This document shows positions 12,541 through 23,793 of a DNA stretch of 64,000 nucleotides, one piece after another. This DNA is from Laguncularia racemosa (lineage: Eukaryota; Streptophyta; Magnoliopsida; Myrtales; Combretaceae): NCBI GenBank assembly GCA_037954665.1, contig JBBMOL010000012.1:8556001-8620000 (forward strand), read 5' to 3'. Each line of letters opens with the position of its first letter. The stretch's first letter is position 1. The notes beneath the pieces are model-generated. The model was not told the origin of the DNA and made no database searches. It saw only the letters and a program-made list of their open reading frames with translations. The translations under genes were made by a program, and so were the position numbers.

Positions 12541-13615
12541 GACTCGATGAGAGGAAGTGAGGGCATGGATCAGAAGAGAAGAAAAAAGAGAGAAAACATA
12601 CAAGTTCAAAGCCTTCGCCAGAGTTTCCCAAATCGCAACTGACAGCCGTCCTCCGAACCACCACCTCGAGAGGTTCTTGAAGAAAACCACTGCCATCTTT
12701 GGATCACCCATCTTCTAAAGGCCCAAAAGCACCCATCAACCACCTTTAAAAGCCATTGGGAAGCCGCCGTTGAAGAAGCTCTAATATCGTGATCGATTCG
12801 ACCTGACCCGCGAACCGTGACCCGTGTCTAGGTTAGCCGAATTTTTTATTTATTTATTTGTTTATTATTAGAATATGTGTGAAAAAAAAGAAAATATATA
12901 TATGAAAATAAAAAAATAAAGATTTTTTTTTAGAATATGTTAATTAGAATTCGATTTAGAATTTTAATAAATAAATAAATATGTCTATTATAATTAATAG
13001 ATATAAAAGAAAAAATAATAATAAAGTTTAGGCTTAGAATTAAAAAAAAAATCTTTAAAATGATAACAAGCATAAACCAGACATGTTTTCACAATTAAAA
13101 TTAAAACAATCCACTAAAGCTTTTTCATAAAAAGCAAACTACGGCTTGTTTGATCCTAAATAGCGGGTATGTAGGCACTCTTATGGGGCAACTCTAAAAA
13201 GAATAAAAAATCATTTTTCAAATCATTATTAGTGTAATTGTTATATCATTTTTTAATATCTTCTTTTTTATGAAAAAAAAAGATATCATAACATAACTCA
13301 AATTTCAAAAAGGTAAGGTGGTAACTTTAAGGTTTAATAGGATAGCCCTCGAGTCGAGAATATCTGGTTTTTCTTTCTTCTTCTTTTTCTTTTCTAAAAA
13401 TAAAAAGAGGAGATTTTATCAACTAGTTGTCTAAATTAGAATTAATCCGCTCAATTAGTTTTAATTCAATAATTTTTCCTAACTCCAATTAGGTAGTGAC
13501 TCCAAACAAATAATAAAATTCCTAATTCAAGTCGAAGATTTATATTAGATAAACATATGATCTAATATGAATCAGATTATGGAGATAATATAAAATTTTA
13601 AAATTAGACTCAACA

Positions 13616-14772
13616 CACATGATCTAAAATTGGCAATAGTAGTCATTCTACTAAAATTGTGGAGACAATACTTATATGAAGAAAAGTGCAAGATATTCAC
13701 TTATCATAAAAGTCTCAAGTATATTTTTACTTTGAAGGAATTAAACATGAGGCAAAGATGATGGTTAGAGCTAATAAAAGATTACAATATTGAATTCCAC
13801 ATTCATATTGGGAAAGAGAATGTTGTTGTCAATACACTCAACAGAAAGAAACATGGTAATTTGGCAACTTTAATCACAAATCAATAGAACATATCAAAAG
13901 ACATGCAAAGATTAGAACTAGAAATTATAACCTAGGAGGTTGGCGCTAGAATAGCTAGTTTATGCATACAACCAATGTTAATAGATAGGATAAAAGCCAC
14001 ATAAGCTGGTAACATGGAAATGCAAGAAATTAAGAAACGGGCGAAGAAAGGAAAGGCGATGGAGTTTAATGCAAATGGAGGAGGAGTATTAAGGTATGGT
14101 CAACGATTGTGTGTTCTAGGTGTATCTAAAGTGAAGAATGAAATACTAAAAAAGGCACATTATTCTAGATACTCTATCCACCCTAAAAGTGCCAAGATGT
14201 ATAAAGACCTAAAATGCCATTATTGGTAGAAGAATATGAAGCGGGAAATTGCAAAGTATGTATCAAGTATTTGACCTGCCAATAAATCAAAATAGAGCAT
14301 CAAAGATCTGCTAACGAGTTGCAACCTTTACGGATACTAGAGTACAAATTAGAGCATGTGACCATGGATTTCATCATAGCATTACCTAAAACTATGATTA
14401 AATTGGACTCCATATAGGTAATCATGGACAAACTCACTAAATTTTCCCAATTTATACCTATAGGTATCAGGTATAAATTAAAAAAATTAGCCCAAGTGTA
14501 CATCAAATAAATTGTGAAATTACATGGAGTACCGATCACAATAGTTTCTAATAGAGATACAAGGTTTGTTGAAAGATTGTGGAGGAGTTTACACAGGGTA
14601 TTGAGAACCAAATTACAGTTTAGTACGGCTTTCTACCCATAGACAGATGGTCAGTTAGAAAGAACCATCCGGGTATTAGAAGATATGTTGAGAGCTTATA
14701 TATTAAATCTTGGTGGAAATTGGGATGAACACCTACCCTTAGTAGAATTTGCCTACAACAATAGCTATTAAG
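13616..14772 (+). pseudogene. Ty3/gypsy chromovirus pol fragment (RNase H end to integrase)
   Basis: The reading directly after element A gives the C-terminal part of an RNase H (FTYHKSLKYIFTLKELNMRQ near 13697, then NVVVNTLNRK), a linker, the integrase zinc-finger region (KKAHYSRYSIHPKSAKMYKD, 14149 on) and scattered core pieces up to VEFAYNNSY at 14746-14772. This is a different gypsy family from element A, most like the Tekay/Del group. It is full of stops. Element A seems to have landed in it, since the upstream half is missing from the left side of this window. Confidence 0.65.
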
Positions 14773-17270
14773 TTATCATGTTTGTGTTTGTATTTTGGCA
14801 TGGCATGCGTGTATGGTTGTTAGTATACATTGTATTGCACTTTAGCTTACCCCTTGTGGGACTCTTTTTCAATTGCAAGTACTTCCGATGAGATTGTAGG
14901 GTATGATGAAATGCTAGAGAACATAAGTCATAATTATGATGATAACGTGGAATATGTGTATAATAAAGAATGACAAGCAAACTATAAGAAGAATAGGCAT
15001 TAGAATATTTTATTTAGTTATGTTACACCTAAGACTTCGGTTGTACTCGAGTTTAAATATGCTTCCGCTGTGATTGATTATAGGAGATGAACTATAGTTA
15101 ATTGTTGTAAGCAAATTATTTTTTGTAATTTCTTTTATATGGAGAAATAGGGTGGGATTTGTTAAAGTACTCGTTTATACTTGTGAAGATTTCTTTTATT
15201 GATTATCATAATAACTGAATATAAGTTGTGAAGTTTAACTGATTCTAAATTTTTACGTATCTTCACCTAATAAAGATACGTAATGAACTGTGTTTGTCTT
15301 ATGAGGTATTACATATAGTCAATAAAAATGCATCAAATTTGGCTTAATCGATTTCAAGCTATCATCTTGCTGAGCAACGGGACTAATGTGGGCGTTGTTG
15401 CTCATTTTTTCCTTTGGCCGGTTCTAGGCAAAGAATTTTCCCCTCAAAAAGAGCGCGGCACGACAATATGTAATCTTCATCTTTACATTTCATGCTTTTT
15501 GCCATTTATCCTTGGAGAATAGAGGTTTCATTTATTATTTGCAATTTAAGAAAGCAAAACAAGAGAAGAAATGGCTCCCTTGTCGCGGTAACATTTTAAA
15601 TAAGGTAAGTATTTATATCGATTAATTGACGAACTCTATCCGATTTCACAATTTGAAAAAAAAAAAAATCTAATAGAACTACGTAAATGCAATTCAAGGG
15701 ACATGCAAAAACACGTGGAGAATATTGGTTTATTTGGTACTTTGCCCAAGCCTGTAATAAAGGGAGCAAGCACAGGAAAAAGGACTTGGAGAGGAAGAAA
15801 AGTTCAAAGCAAGTAATAAATTCTTTTGTAAGACTTGTACAGGCAACTCTTATAAATTGAGGAAGGAAATAGTCTGGTTTGGCCACCATAGCTTCAGTTT
15901 TCAACATAAAACATCTTCCTTAACTATTGAACATTAGTTGCCATTTCTCTACTGAGTTCACCGCTTCTGCCACAAAAGGGAAGTGACCATACGTTGCTAG
16001 GGTCAAGGGACTCTTGAAAATCAGGTTTTTTTTTTTTCTTCTTCTCTATTTGCATTGACTTCCTGCGCTTTCTTCAACATGGACGTGTATCCTGCATTTT
16101 GCTAGAAAAAAACAACACCGATTGTTTTACAGTTCATGATTTTCCAATATAACACCCTCTTAGTCCCCTTTAACTATCCGAATTTTTATTTTAGCCCATA
16201 AAGTAGAAAAATAGACTATTGATCTCTACTCAGTGAATTGGCCCATACTCATTTAGTTATTTTATTGCCTAAAACTTCATATTTCATTAGATCACTTTAA
16301 TTAGGCCTATCTTAATGATAGTCTACGATATATACAATTATCATATTATACGTTCTTTCATAATTGTAATCGTGCAATACATATAATATATCTCATCGGA
16401 ACAAACTAGTCCTCTTTTCTTTGTGTTTGCATGCCCCTACATGCAAAGGTTAATAGTCTAATCATATGCACAGTATTGCCTTAATAATGAGAGAGCACTA
16501 TTTTAATTAGATCTAACGTGGACCCTGGATGACAATTTCTTCTTAGCTTCTTTTTATTTTTTTGCCGCATGTCTATTGTTAAAGTTGAAACTAAATCCTT
16601 AAATTGCACGAGTAGTTTTATGTCATATATTTAAAGCCTGTTTAAAAGGAAAGTCAAATGACAATTTTATGTTAGATATAAAATAAGAAGCAAATCATCC
16701 AAAAAAAAAAAATTATCTTACAAGAAAAAAGTAAATATCGCTATAAATTAGCGATGGTTTATAAATAATTGTTGCGATTATAGCAAATCCAATATTAGTA
16801 AATACCCAACCTAGCAATTTTGTTCATATTGTAGCGATAGCTAATAAATCACAATAGTATATTACTCCCATTATTCCCACCACTTCTAAAATCCCCACTA
16901 TCTATCAACAATTTAAAGTGCTGGACTTATCAAAGTAGTAAACTATATTTTAGAGCGGTTTTCTAACTACAAAATTTTGAAAGTGTGCTAATGTAATAGC
17001 TATTGCTACAAATTAAATTAAGTTCTTATTAGAAATAGAATTGCTATTACAAGTTGGTAATTCAACAATTGGTCATAACTACTACTAATTTAAAGTTAAA
17101 TCCCCCTTTTTCTTATAGTATCAACTTGTGGATAGGCGGCGTTGTTAAAATAACACATATGAATCTATTAAGCACGTTTGTTATGTTCATTCTTACTTTG
17201 AGAGTAAGAGTAGTCATTTACTTTTATCAGCACCAGACTACGCTCCTTTGGAGAAGATAGTTCATTCACC
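14773..17270. other. Intergenic region upstream of gene 1
   Basis: No convincing gene was seen. Short open frames (for example 15328-15522 and 15596-15907) have no recognisable domains. The part just after 14772 could be further retroelement debris. Around 16735-16870 there are short repeats of a gcgat/atcgc kind that may mark a small transposon, but no terminal repeats could be fixed. The last 1-2 kb presumably hold the promoter of gene 1; no TATA box was assigned. Confidence 0.35.
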
Positions 17271-19306
17271 ATGTTTTGGGATCCATTACTTAAATGGGCT
17301 AAGAATACATGGAACGCATGGGACATCCAAGCAATATTGTTAATCAGCATGGCCTTCCAACTAATCCTTTTGATTTTAGGCCGGCGTAGAAGTCGGATTA
17401 CCAAACCATATATCAGGTTCATTGTTTGGTCGAGCTATTTAATGGCCGATTGGATAGCAACTGTTGGAATTGGGAAGCTAAGTGACTTGAGCGTTGATGA
17501 TCCTTACATTCCTGATACAAAGACTACACTTAAAGCTCTTCTAGCACCATTGTTCTTGCTTCACCTTGGGAGTCCAGACACAATTACAGCCTACTCCATA
17601 GAAGATAACCAATTGGGAGTTAGAGAGATATTTGGGGCCCTTGCTCAAATTGGTCTTGTCATATGGGTTATGTTCAGCTGTTGGACTTATACCAGGCTTT
17701 CATTTTTGACCATACCAATGTTTTGCGCGGGATTAATCAAATATGCAGAGAGGGCATGGTGCTTATGGTCTGCACTTAATGAGGACGTTGGCGTAACTAC
17801 ATCAGAGAACGATGAAAGAAAGACCATTCCCCGTTTATTCAAACACCTAGATCAAGAACATGCTGATGCACGCTTGATATTAAAGGCCTATTACCGATTT
17901 GATCACCTAAAGCCTCACCTGGAAAATTGGGTGCACCGACCCTACTACTTGTCTGATGACAATGCTTTAATCGATGTTGATAAATACAATCATGAAGAAA
18001 CATTCAAAATTACAAACATTGAACTTGGGTTCATGTATGATGCCCTTTACACCAAGTCACCCCTCATTTATAGCAGAGTCGGTTTTGTTCTGCGTTTCCT
18101 CGCTTTCATCGGCATAGTTCTAACCTTTTGTGGTTTTGCTTTGTCATTTAAACCTTCCCTGCATCAAAGGAATGTCACATTCACTTACGCAGTGCTCCTC
18201 GTTGCTGTCTCTGTCGAACTGTATTCCGATGCAAGATTACTCTTCACAGACCGGGCAATCGTGTGGATGACGATGACCAGATTCCATGATATCTGGTTGC
18301 TAAAGAAGCTAGTGCAGCTGCTAGCATGGCATTCTGTAAGAAAGAAGAGGTGGTCTGATTGCTTATATCAATTCAATATAGTCGGATTCTGTCTTAAGAC
18401 CCGACAGAGAAGTTTAATGACAAAATTTCTCAGACTCTGTTGTCTAGATGAGAGTTGGCAGAAGTACAAATTCAAAGGTGACGTAAAAATTTGCAGTGAT
18501 TTGAAAAAAAAGTACTTGCGAAGATGAAAGAGTTCGACAAGAAACGAAACAAGAAACCGTTCACAAAGTACTGTAGCTGGGCATTGGAAGAGCATGGACA
18601 TAGCAATAATCTCAATGGAAGTACCCGAAGAATTATCCATGACACTATTTGCACAGAATTCGGAAGAAGTGTGGCAATATGGCACATAGCAACGGATATT
18701 TGCTATTATATAGATGACCATCGTGAGGGTTCTACTCTATGTAAACTGAGTAAAATGCTGTCTGACTATATGATGCATGTTCTGGCTAATGTGCCTGACA
18801 TGTTATCTATACCTTCGGGACCAATCATTTTTTACCACCTCCGTGATGTCCTTACGGAATTGTTTCAAGACTTACAATTAACTGAGGAGGAAAAAATTCG
18901 GGCCTATAAGTCTCTATTCGAAAAGGATTTCATCAAGGAGGAGGAAATTGAAGCTGACCTTTTACCCGAAAAGGAGGAAATTGATAAAAAAGGGCATATG
19001 CTTGAGAATGAAAAGCTGGACCCAGTGAATAAAAGGCTGAAGAGACGTAATGACCCTGTGAATGAATTGAAGTGGTACATATTTCCAAAAGCTCAAAAAC
19101 TTGCAGAGGAATTGTCTAAAGAGGGATATGAATGTAAATGGGAGGTGATGTTCAGCATGTGGATGGAGATGTTGTGCTATGCAGCGGATAATTGCACATT
19201 GTATAACCACGCAGAGCAACTTCGGCGTGGTGGTGAATTCCTTACTCACATCTGGCTTCTTATATCTCATAACACTGATCGATTCAATACTGCCACTTGT
19301 GTTTAA
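17271..19306 (+). CDS. DUF4220/DUF594 membrane protein, gene 1 (single frameshift)
   Basis: This is a plant-specific multi-pass membrane protein family without known biochemistry. Part one (17271-18527, 418 codons) has hydrophobic segments at about residues 19-37, 47-67, 122-139, 143-157, 266-290 and 300-313, and the DUF4220 signature LAPLFLLHLGSPDTITAYSI at 91-110. Part two (18524-19306) reads IWHIATDICYY, NELKWYIFPKAQKLAEEL and the DUF594 end WMEMLCYAADNCTLYNHAEQ. The two frames overlap by four bases (atga) at 18524. Gene 2 of this window is one uninterrupted frame across the same point. One extra A in the A8 run 18504-18511 would align the two genes without gaps, so gene 1 is either a recent pseudogene or intact with a sequence error. 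No introns are needed. Confidence 0.82.
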
Positions 19307-19934
19307 CCTATAGGAACTGCTAATCTATTGAGTCTCGGAAAGCTAAGCTCCATTACATTTTTATACCTCTCTACAATCAACTCTGCTTTTCATTTTCATT
19401 CATTTTGTTCTATTTTTTTCCCTTTCTTTTTCGTTTGTATGTATATGTGCAATGTTTTTGTCGAATTAAACAATTGATCATACTCTGCAATATAAGGTAT
19501 TGGTTATGGTTTTATATGATATCAACACAAATTCGATTATTCAATAGTTATTATTCACTTGTTAGTCAATTATGCTAATTGCAAATGTAATTCAACATAA
19601 TTCCTCTAAATGGTGTGTTTGGTATAAAAGAATTTCAGTTTTCGTTGTCCTCTCCATATTAAGAAGCATTTTAAGAAGTTGGAATCATGATTCCTTAAAA
19701 TTGGCGATTTTAACTTTAAGAAGAAATTCAACTCCACCTTTAACATAGTGGAATCGCAATTCTATTCAACCCTCAATTCTGGTTCAATTGTACTGTACCT
19801 TGCCGCAATCAACTTTGCTTTCTAGTCTCATCCATATTGCTATTCTTTTTTTTCTTTCTTTTCTATTTTTATCTGTGTCTTATGTTTTTGTCAAATGAAA
19901 CATTTGATCTTATGGTTGTATATGATAATGGCAC
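19307..19934 (+). repeat. 3' flank of gene 1, duplicated elsewhere in the window
   Basis: No coding sequence. The stretch 19343-19930 reappears at 28936-29610. Within it the block 19360-19500 is partly repeated at 19800-19915 (gtttttgtcgaattaaacaa and gtttttgtcaaatgaaacat), so the tail of the gene was internally duplicated too. The middle part, 19615-19770, has inverted ggaatcatgattcc-like words that could be an old MITE. Confidence 0.55.
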
Positions 19935-22900
19935 ATATTCGAGACCCATCATTTTTAACCACCTCTATGAAGCCCTTACAACATTGTGTCAAGACTTATT
20001 ATCACACCCCGTAAGGTACCTTATTCGTGACAACTCGTCACGATTACATGGCTCCTAATAAGTAACCGTGAAGTGTTTCAACAAAAAGACTATTAACCTA
20101 TTATAAATACAATAATTTGACCAAAATTGAATACTTCTGGTATTCCACTAATTCATTTCAACTATTCCATAAACATCAAAATTAATTACAACGATACTTT
20201 AGCAGCGAGCCACATTTAGGTCCCAAAAATATACAACCCAAAAGTTTCAACAACCCAGATCAAATATTTACAGATATCTATCCCTGGTACTCTGATATAA
20301 ATTTACAAAAGAAGATTATTCTACTTTCAGCCTTGCATAATTTTCCAAAAGTTTTGCGACAAAATTTACTTACCTTGATGCGGTGCCAACTGAGAAAGTT
20401 TATATAGTCACAACCTGTATTACACAATCTTTAGGTGGGTGAGCGAAATTACCCAATGAGATAGGAGTGCAATCTTTTAATATTGTACACACACAAATGA
20501 TTCACACAAGTTTCCAAACATATTCTATGCATAAGCAACTATATGCAATATAATATCGCACGCGGTCTTTCAATAATCAGAGTAAAATCTAGGGTTTACG
20601 CCCCTCTTAACCTTAGGTTAGGAATTCGCATTACTACCATTAATGCCCAAGTCTCACAAACCAATTATTTTAATCTTATATCTTCATTAGAATTAATCTT
20701 TTAAATTTAATCCCGTAAGCTTCAAGTGTAATTTGGTACACCAAGAATAAACACATTCAAGGACAGACCAGACTTAGAACCGTCAAAGGCACGATAATCT
20801 CTTAATCACTTAGTTCATCCCTAGTAGAACAATAATCTTACTCGATTGCTTCTGGTACACCTTGTAACAGTGATGACCTTCAATTTTATGTAATGTCTCG
20901 TGTAATGTGTGTTAAATTTTATTTAAATTAAAATAATTAATTTATTATTTTGAAATGATTATATAAGATATAATCATACCAATAGTAAAATATAGAAAAT
21001 ATCAAACATTTATAATCATGAAATAATATTCACATAATCACAATTCATGAAAGACAAATCAAAAAAATTTTGGATTTTATCCGAAATCAATACGTTGCGT
21101 TTTATCCTTTTCTTCTATATATATATATATTCCTTTTCCTTTTCCTTAGGCGTGAATATCACCTCACTTTTCCTTCTTTTATATATATATATATATATAT
21201 ATAAAACATATATCCTCTTCGTGGCACTTGTTTCTCTTCCTCCCATCCACGTTGAACATTCCTCGCCAGATTCTTCTTCTTCTTCTTTTTTTTTTAATAT
21301 ATGTATATATATAATTATATAATAATAATTGCCATATCCACTGTTTATCTCCTTCCCTTCGTCCCGTCGGAATTCTTATTGCCGGATTTTCAAGCACTTG
21401 CCGGAATTCTCTCGCACTCACACACCACGCACATGGACGCCTCTCACGCATGCACCACCACCCCTCCACGGACCAGCACGTACCCACGGACACGACCTGT
21501 TCTTCATGCCACACCACCACGTTCGCAGACCTCTCTCCATGGATCTGCCACGCGACCCCGAACCCTTTCGCACCTGCTCACACAGACACGCGACCATGGC
21601 TCCACTCACCACGCACCAACACAATCCGCACAAAACAAACCGGCACACACACGCACAAACCATCCAATTAACAGAACGCCATACACACGGACCCACAGCC
21701 GTCGCCACAACGCCACGCACACACAAACCAGCACTTTCACACCGATTTCCGGCGAGCCCAAGACACGTACACTCACATGCAATTTTTTTTTTCCAGCGAG
21801 CCAACACGTACATACACACATGTCCAAGTCACAGAGCAAACAAACCCGCATATTCATCATCCCAAACAGAGAACTTAAAATTTTTGTAGACACAGAACTC
21901 GGCCTCGATATTTCACATGATATTTACAATGACGAATATATTTATATGTATAAATAACAACACATCATTTCATAAACAAACAATATAAATATATTATAGA
22001 GTTTTTACTTACTTGATCTTATTTCTTGATTACTCAAAATAATTCTTTGATAAATACCTAAAATAAAAATATTCTGTAAAATACAAAAAATAAAACATTA
22101 TTTACTATTCTTACTAATATAATTCTATCTAATATATTTATAGATATTTTAAATATTTTTTAAGCTTAAACTTATTTTTTATATATTTAAAAATTATATT
22201 TAAATTTTAAAAATAAAATTTTTCCTACACGAATCTAATCTAGTTTCATAGAACTTAGTAAAAGATTGCATAAATTGTCTCATATTGCAATTTGGACTTT
22301 GTACATGCATGTTACGACAATTTTTCTTTGCGTTTTCCCTTTCTCTTTTTCTTTCTGTTTGTCTTCGTTCTTCTCCTATCTTCCCCTCTCTCGTTTTCGT
22401 TTGGATTTTGGTCGTATATTCTGGAAGCTAGTGTTCAGACGGGGCAAGGCAAAGTCGGTTTGAGTTTATATATGAGCTTTTTATTATTATTATTATTAAT
22501 CATTATGTGTGGTAATTTATGTAAATTTAATCATTTTAATATTTTAAGATGAAATTTTATAATTCGAAATTTTTTTACAGTTTGCTTTTTAAATAATTAT
22601 TTTTTAATTTAAAATTGTACTAATTATAATAAAATTTTTAAAATAATTTATAAGCTAATCCAGTATTAAACTTATGCTAAATTCATGGGTTATACACTTA
22701 CCAATAACTGCACGACAAAACGCATCTTTAACCCAAAAAGAGGGGGAGGACAAAAGTCAGTTCTGTGAGCTTCTATGCCATAAGAAGTTAATCAAGGTGG
22801 AGGAACTTGATGAGAAAGAGCTGAATGAAGAGCTGGACCCAGTGATTAAAAGGCTGATTAGACGTAATGACCCTGTGAATGAATTGAAGTGGTACATATT

Positions 22901-23130
22901 TCAAAAAGCTCAAAAACTTGCGAAGGAATTGTCTAAAGAGAGATATGATTGTAAATGGGAGGTGATGTTCAGCATGTGGGTGGAGAATGGAGATGTTGTG
23001 CTATGCAGCGGATAACTGTACATTGTATAGCCACGCAGAGCAGCTTCGACGTGGGGGTGAATTCCTTACTCTCATATGGCTTCTTATATCTCATAACACT
23101 GATCGATTCAATACTGCTACTTGTGTCTAA
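19935..23130 (+). pseudogene. Partial tandem copy of gene 1 (DUF594 end), split by an LTR
   Basis: 19935-19999 encodes PIIFNHLYEALTTLCQDL, matching PIIFYHLRDVLTELFQDL of gene 1 (18820 on). The copy then breaks for a 2.7-kb LTR and resumes at 22697 to the stop at 23128-23130. It includes LDPVIKRLIRRNDPVNELKW and WYIFQKAQKLAKELSKERYD. At about 22985 a 7-base duplication (tggagaatggag against tggag) shifts the frame before the DUF594 end; the remaining DNA still matches gene 1 closely through ATCV and the 3' flank. The copy lacks the first two thirds of the gene and cannot make a full protein. Confidence 0.8.
20000..22696 (-). mobile_element. Solo LTR (2.7 kb) inside the gene 1 copy
   Basis: Reading starts tatcacaccccg and ends ..ggttataca. 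Target-site duplication: cttat at 19995-19999 and cttac at 22697-22701, one mismatch; gene 1 has caagacttac at the same point, so cttac is ancestral. The left two thirds match the long LTRs at 36247 and 41704 (for example ctagggtttacgcc, then cacatcac...aatgcccaagtctcacaaac), so this is the same LTR family, minus orientation. It lacks the FRIGIDA-like and PPR segment carried by those copies. It contains TA microsatellites (21111-21131, 21181-21206) and a CA/CAC-rich zone (21410-21830), where the open frames are low-complexity artefacts. Confidence 0.72.
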
Positions 23131-23161
23131 CCTATAGGAACTGCTAATCGATAGAGTCTTG

Positions 23162-23166
23162 GAAAG
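23162..23166. other. Target-site duplication, left copy (gaaag)
   Basis: gaaag directly before the left LTR is repeated at 28936-28940 directly after the inverted right LTR. The uninterrupted paralogous site at 19338-19342 has it once. Confidence 0.85.
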
Positions 23167-23760
23167 TGATGTAGATATCATTGCTGATACGGGTTGACTG
23201 GGCGTGTCTTCCACAAGGCACGGCCGTGTAGTGAGTCTAGTTCTCCATAGAAAATATACACGGCCGTATACACGGTTCAACGGCACGGCCGTGTGTTGAG
23301 TCGAGGTAATCCATAGAAACTTACATGGCCTGATACATGACCAGAAGGCACGACCGTGTGTTGTGTCAGGAATACCCATAGAAACATGCATGGCCGTATA
23401 CACGGTTCAAAGGCATGATCGTGTAATGCGCCTGGAAGATCCCTTAGAAACATACACAGTCATATACACGACCGTGTATAAGGAAAATGACGGACGTGTA
23501 TACATATATTTATTTCCATGTATACATATATATTTTCTTTTTTATTTGTTTCCCTGAGGACTATATAGTTGCTAGGTCATTTTTAGGATTAGCTTTTAAT
23601 CTTTTGTCAATATACACTTTTAGAGAAGATTGTTCTCTGCTTTCTCGATTGTGCGTAGTCAAGATTTTTCAAGGAATAAACTCAAAACTATTCTTTGTTT
23701 ATTCGTGAGGTCCAATCCTAGAATTGGTCTCGTGTTGTTTACGCTTTCCGAACTGTGTCA
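23167..23760 (+). repeat. Left LTR of the inverted-LTR gypsy element
   Basis: 594 bp, TGATGT..GTGTCA. It is followed after two bases by the primer-binding site, so this is the genuine 5' LTR. TATA-like ctatatag at 23561-23568. It carries four 65-bp tandem units (23219-23478). Confidence 0.88.
23219..23478 (+). repeat. Four 65-bp tandem units with a palindromic core
   Basis: Units start at 23219, 23284, 23349 and 23414, exactly 65 bases apart. Each opens with a dyad of the form CACGGCCGTG (cacggccgtg, cacggccgtg, cacgaccgtg, catgatcgtg) and has a ccatagaaac-like block in the middle followed by a second dyad. They lie upstream of the TATA-like site, in the promoter part of the LTR, and could be repeated protein-binding sites. 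The inverted right LTR has the same array lacking about 25 bases. Confidence 0.75.
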
Positions 23761-23762
23761 GT

Positions 23763-23778
23763 TGGTATCAAGGCAAGG
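23763..23778 (+). other. Primer-binding site, initiator-Met type
   Basis: tggtatcaaggcaagg two bases after the left LTR; its first 7-8 bases match the tRNA-Met-initiator complement used by many gypsy and copia elements. Confidence 0.65.
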
Positions 23779-23793
23779 CAATTTCCTACGGAG

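Larger units (their letters stand above)
82..13615 (+). mobile_element. Element A: degenerate Tat/Ogre-like Ty3/gypsy LTR retrotransposon
   Basis: Two direct LTRs (82-1824 and 11855-13615) enclose, in order, a primer-binding site, an extra ORF1, gag, protease, reverse transcriptase, RNase H, a second RNase H, integrase, a tandem-repeat zone and a polypurine tract. ORF1 before gag, a second RNase H before integrase, long LTRs and 3' tandem repeats are together typical of the Tat/Ogre lineage. Every coding part carries stops or frameshifts, so this copy cannot encode its own proteins. The left LTR lacks its first ~30 bases, so no target-site duplication can be confirmed; the five bases after the right LTR are cacat. 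It appears inserted in an older gypsy fragment, which continues at 13616. Confidence 0.88.
11855..13615 (+). repeat. Right LTR of element A
   Basis: It begins TGTAAACACCCC right after the polypurine tract and ends ..GACTCAACA: 1761 bp with TG..CA ends. It matches the left LTR with many substitutions and small indels, indicating an old insertion. TATA box at 12531-12540, tRNA-like B-box core at 12172-12182. Confidence 0.88.

Noticed and set aside
13992..14230. 71-codon frame as an independent gene
   Set aside because: It is the linker and zinc-finger part of a broken gypsy integrase.
16735..17060. Short gcgat/tagcg repeats as a MITE
   Set aside because: No terminal inverted repeats or target-site duplication could be fixed by eye.
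18524..18527. atga overlap between two frames of gene 1 as translational coupling
   Set aside because: This is a plant nuclear gene, and the paralogue at 61668 is one continuous frame; a frameshift explains it better.
21301..21957. Overlapping open frames of 60-218 codons on both strands
   Set aside because: They are all read from one CA/CAC-rich low-complexity zone of an LTR, give His/Thr/Pro-rich strings in every frame and match no domain.
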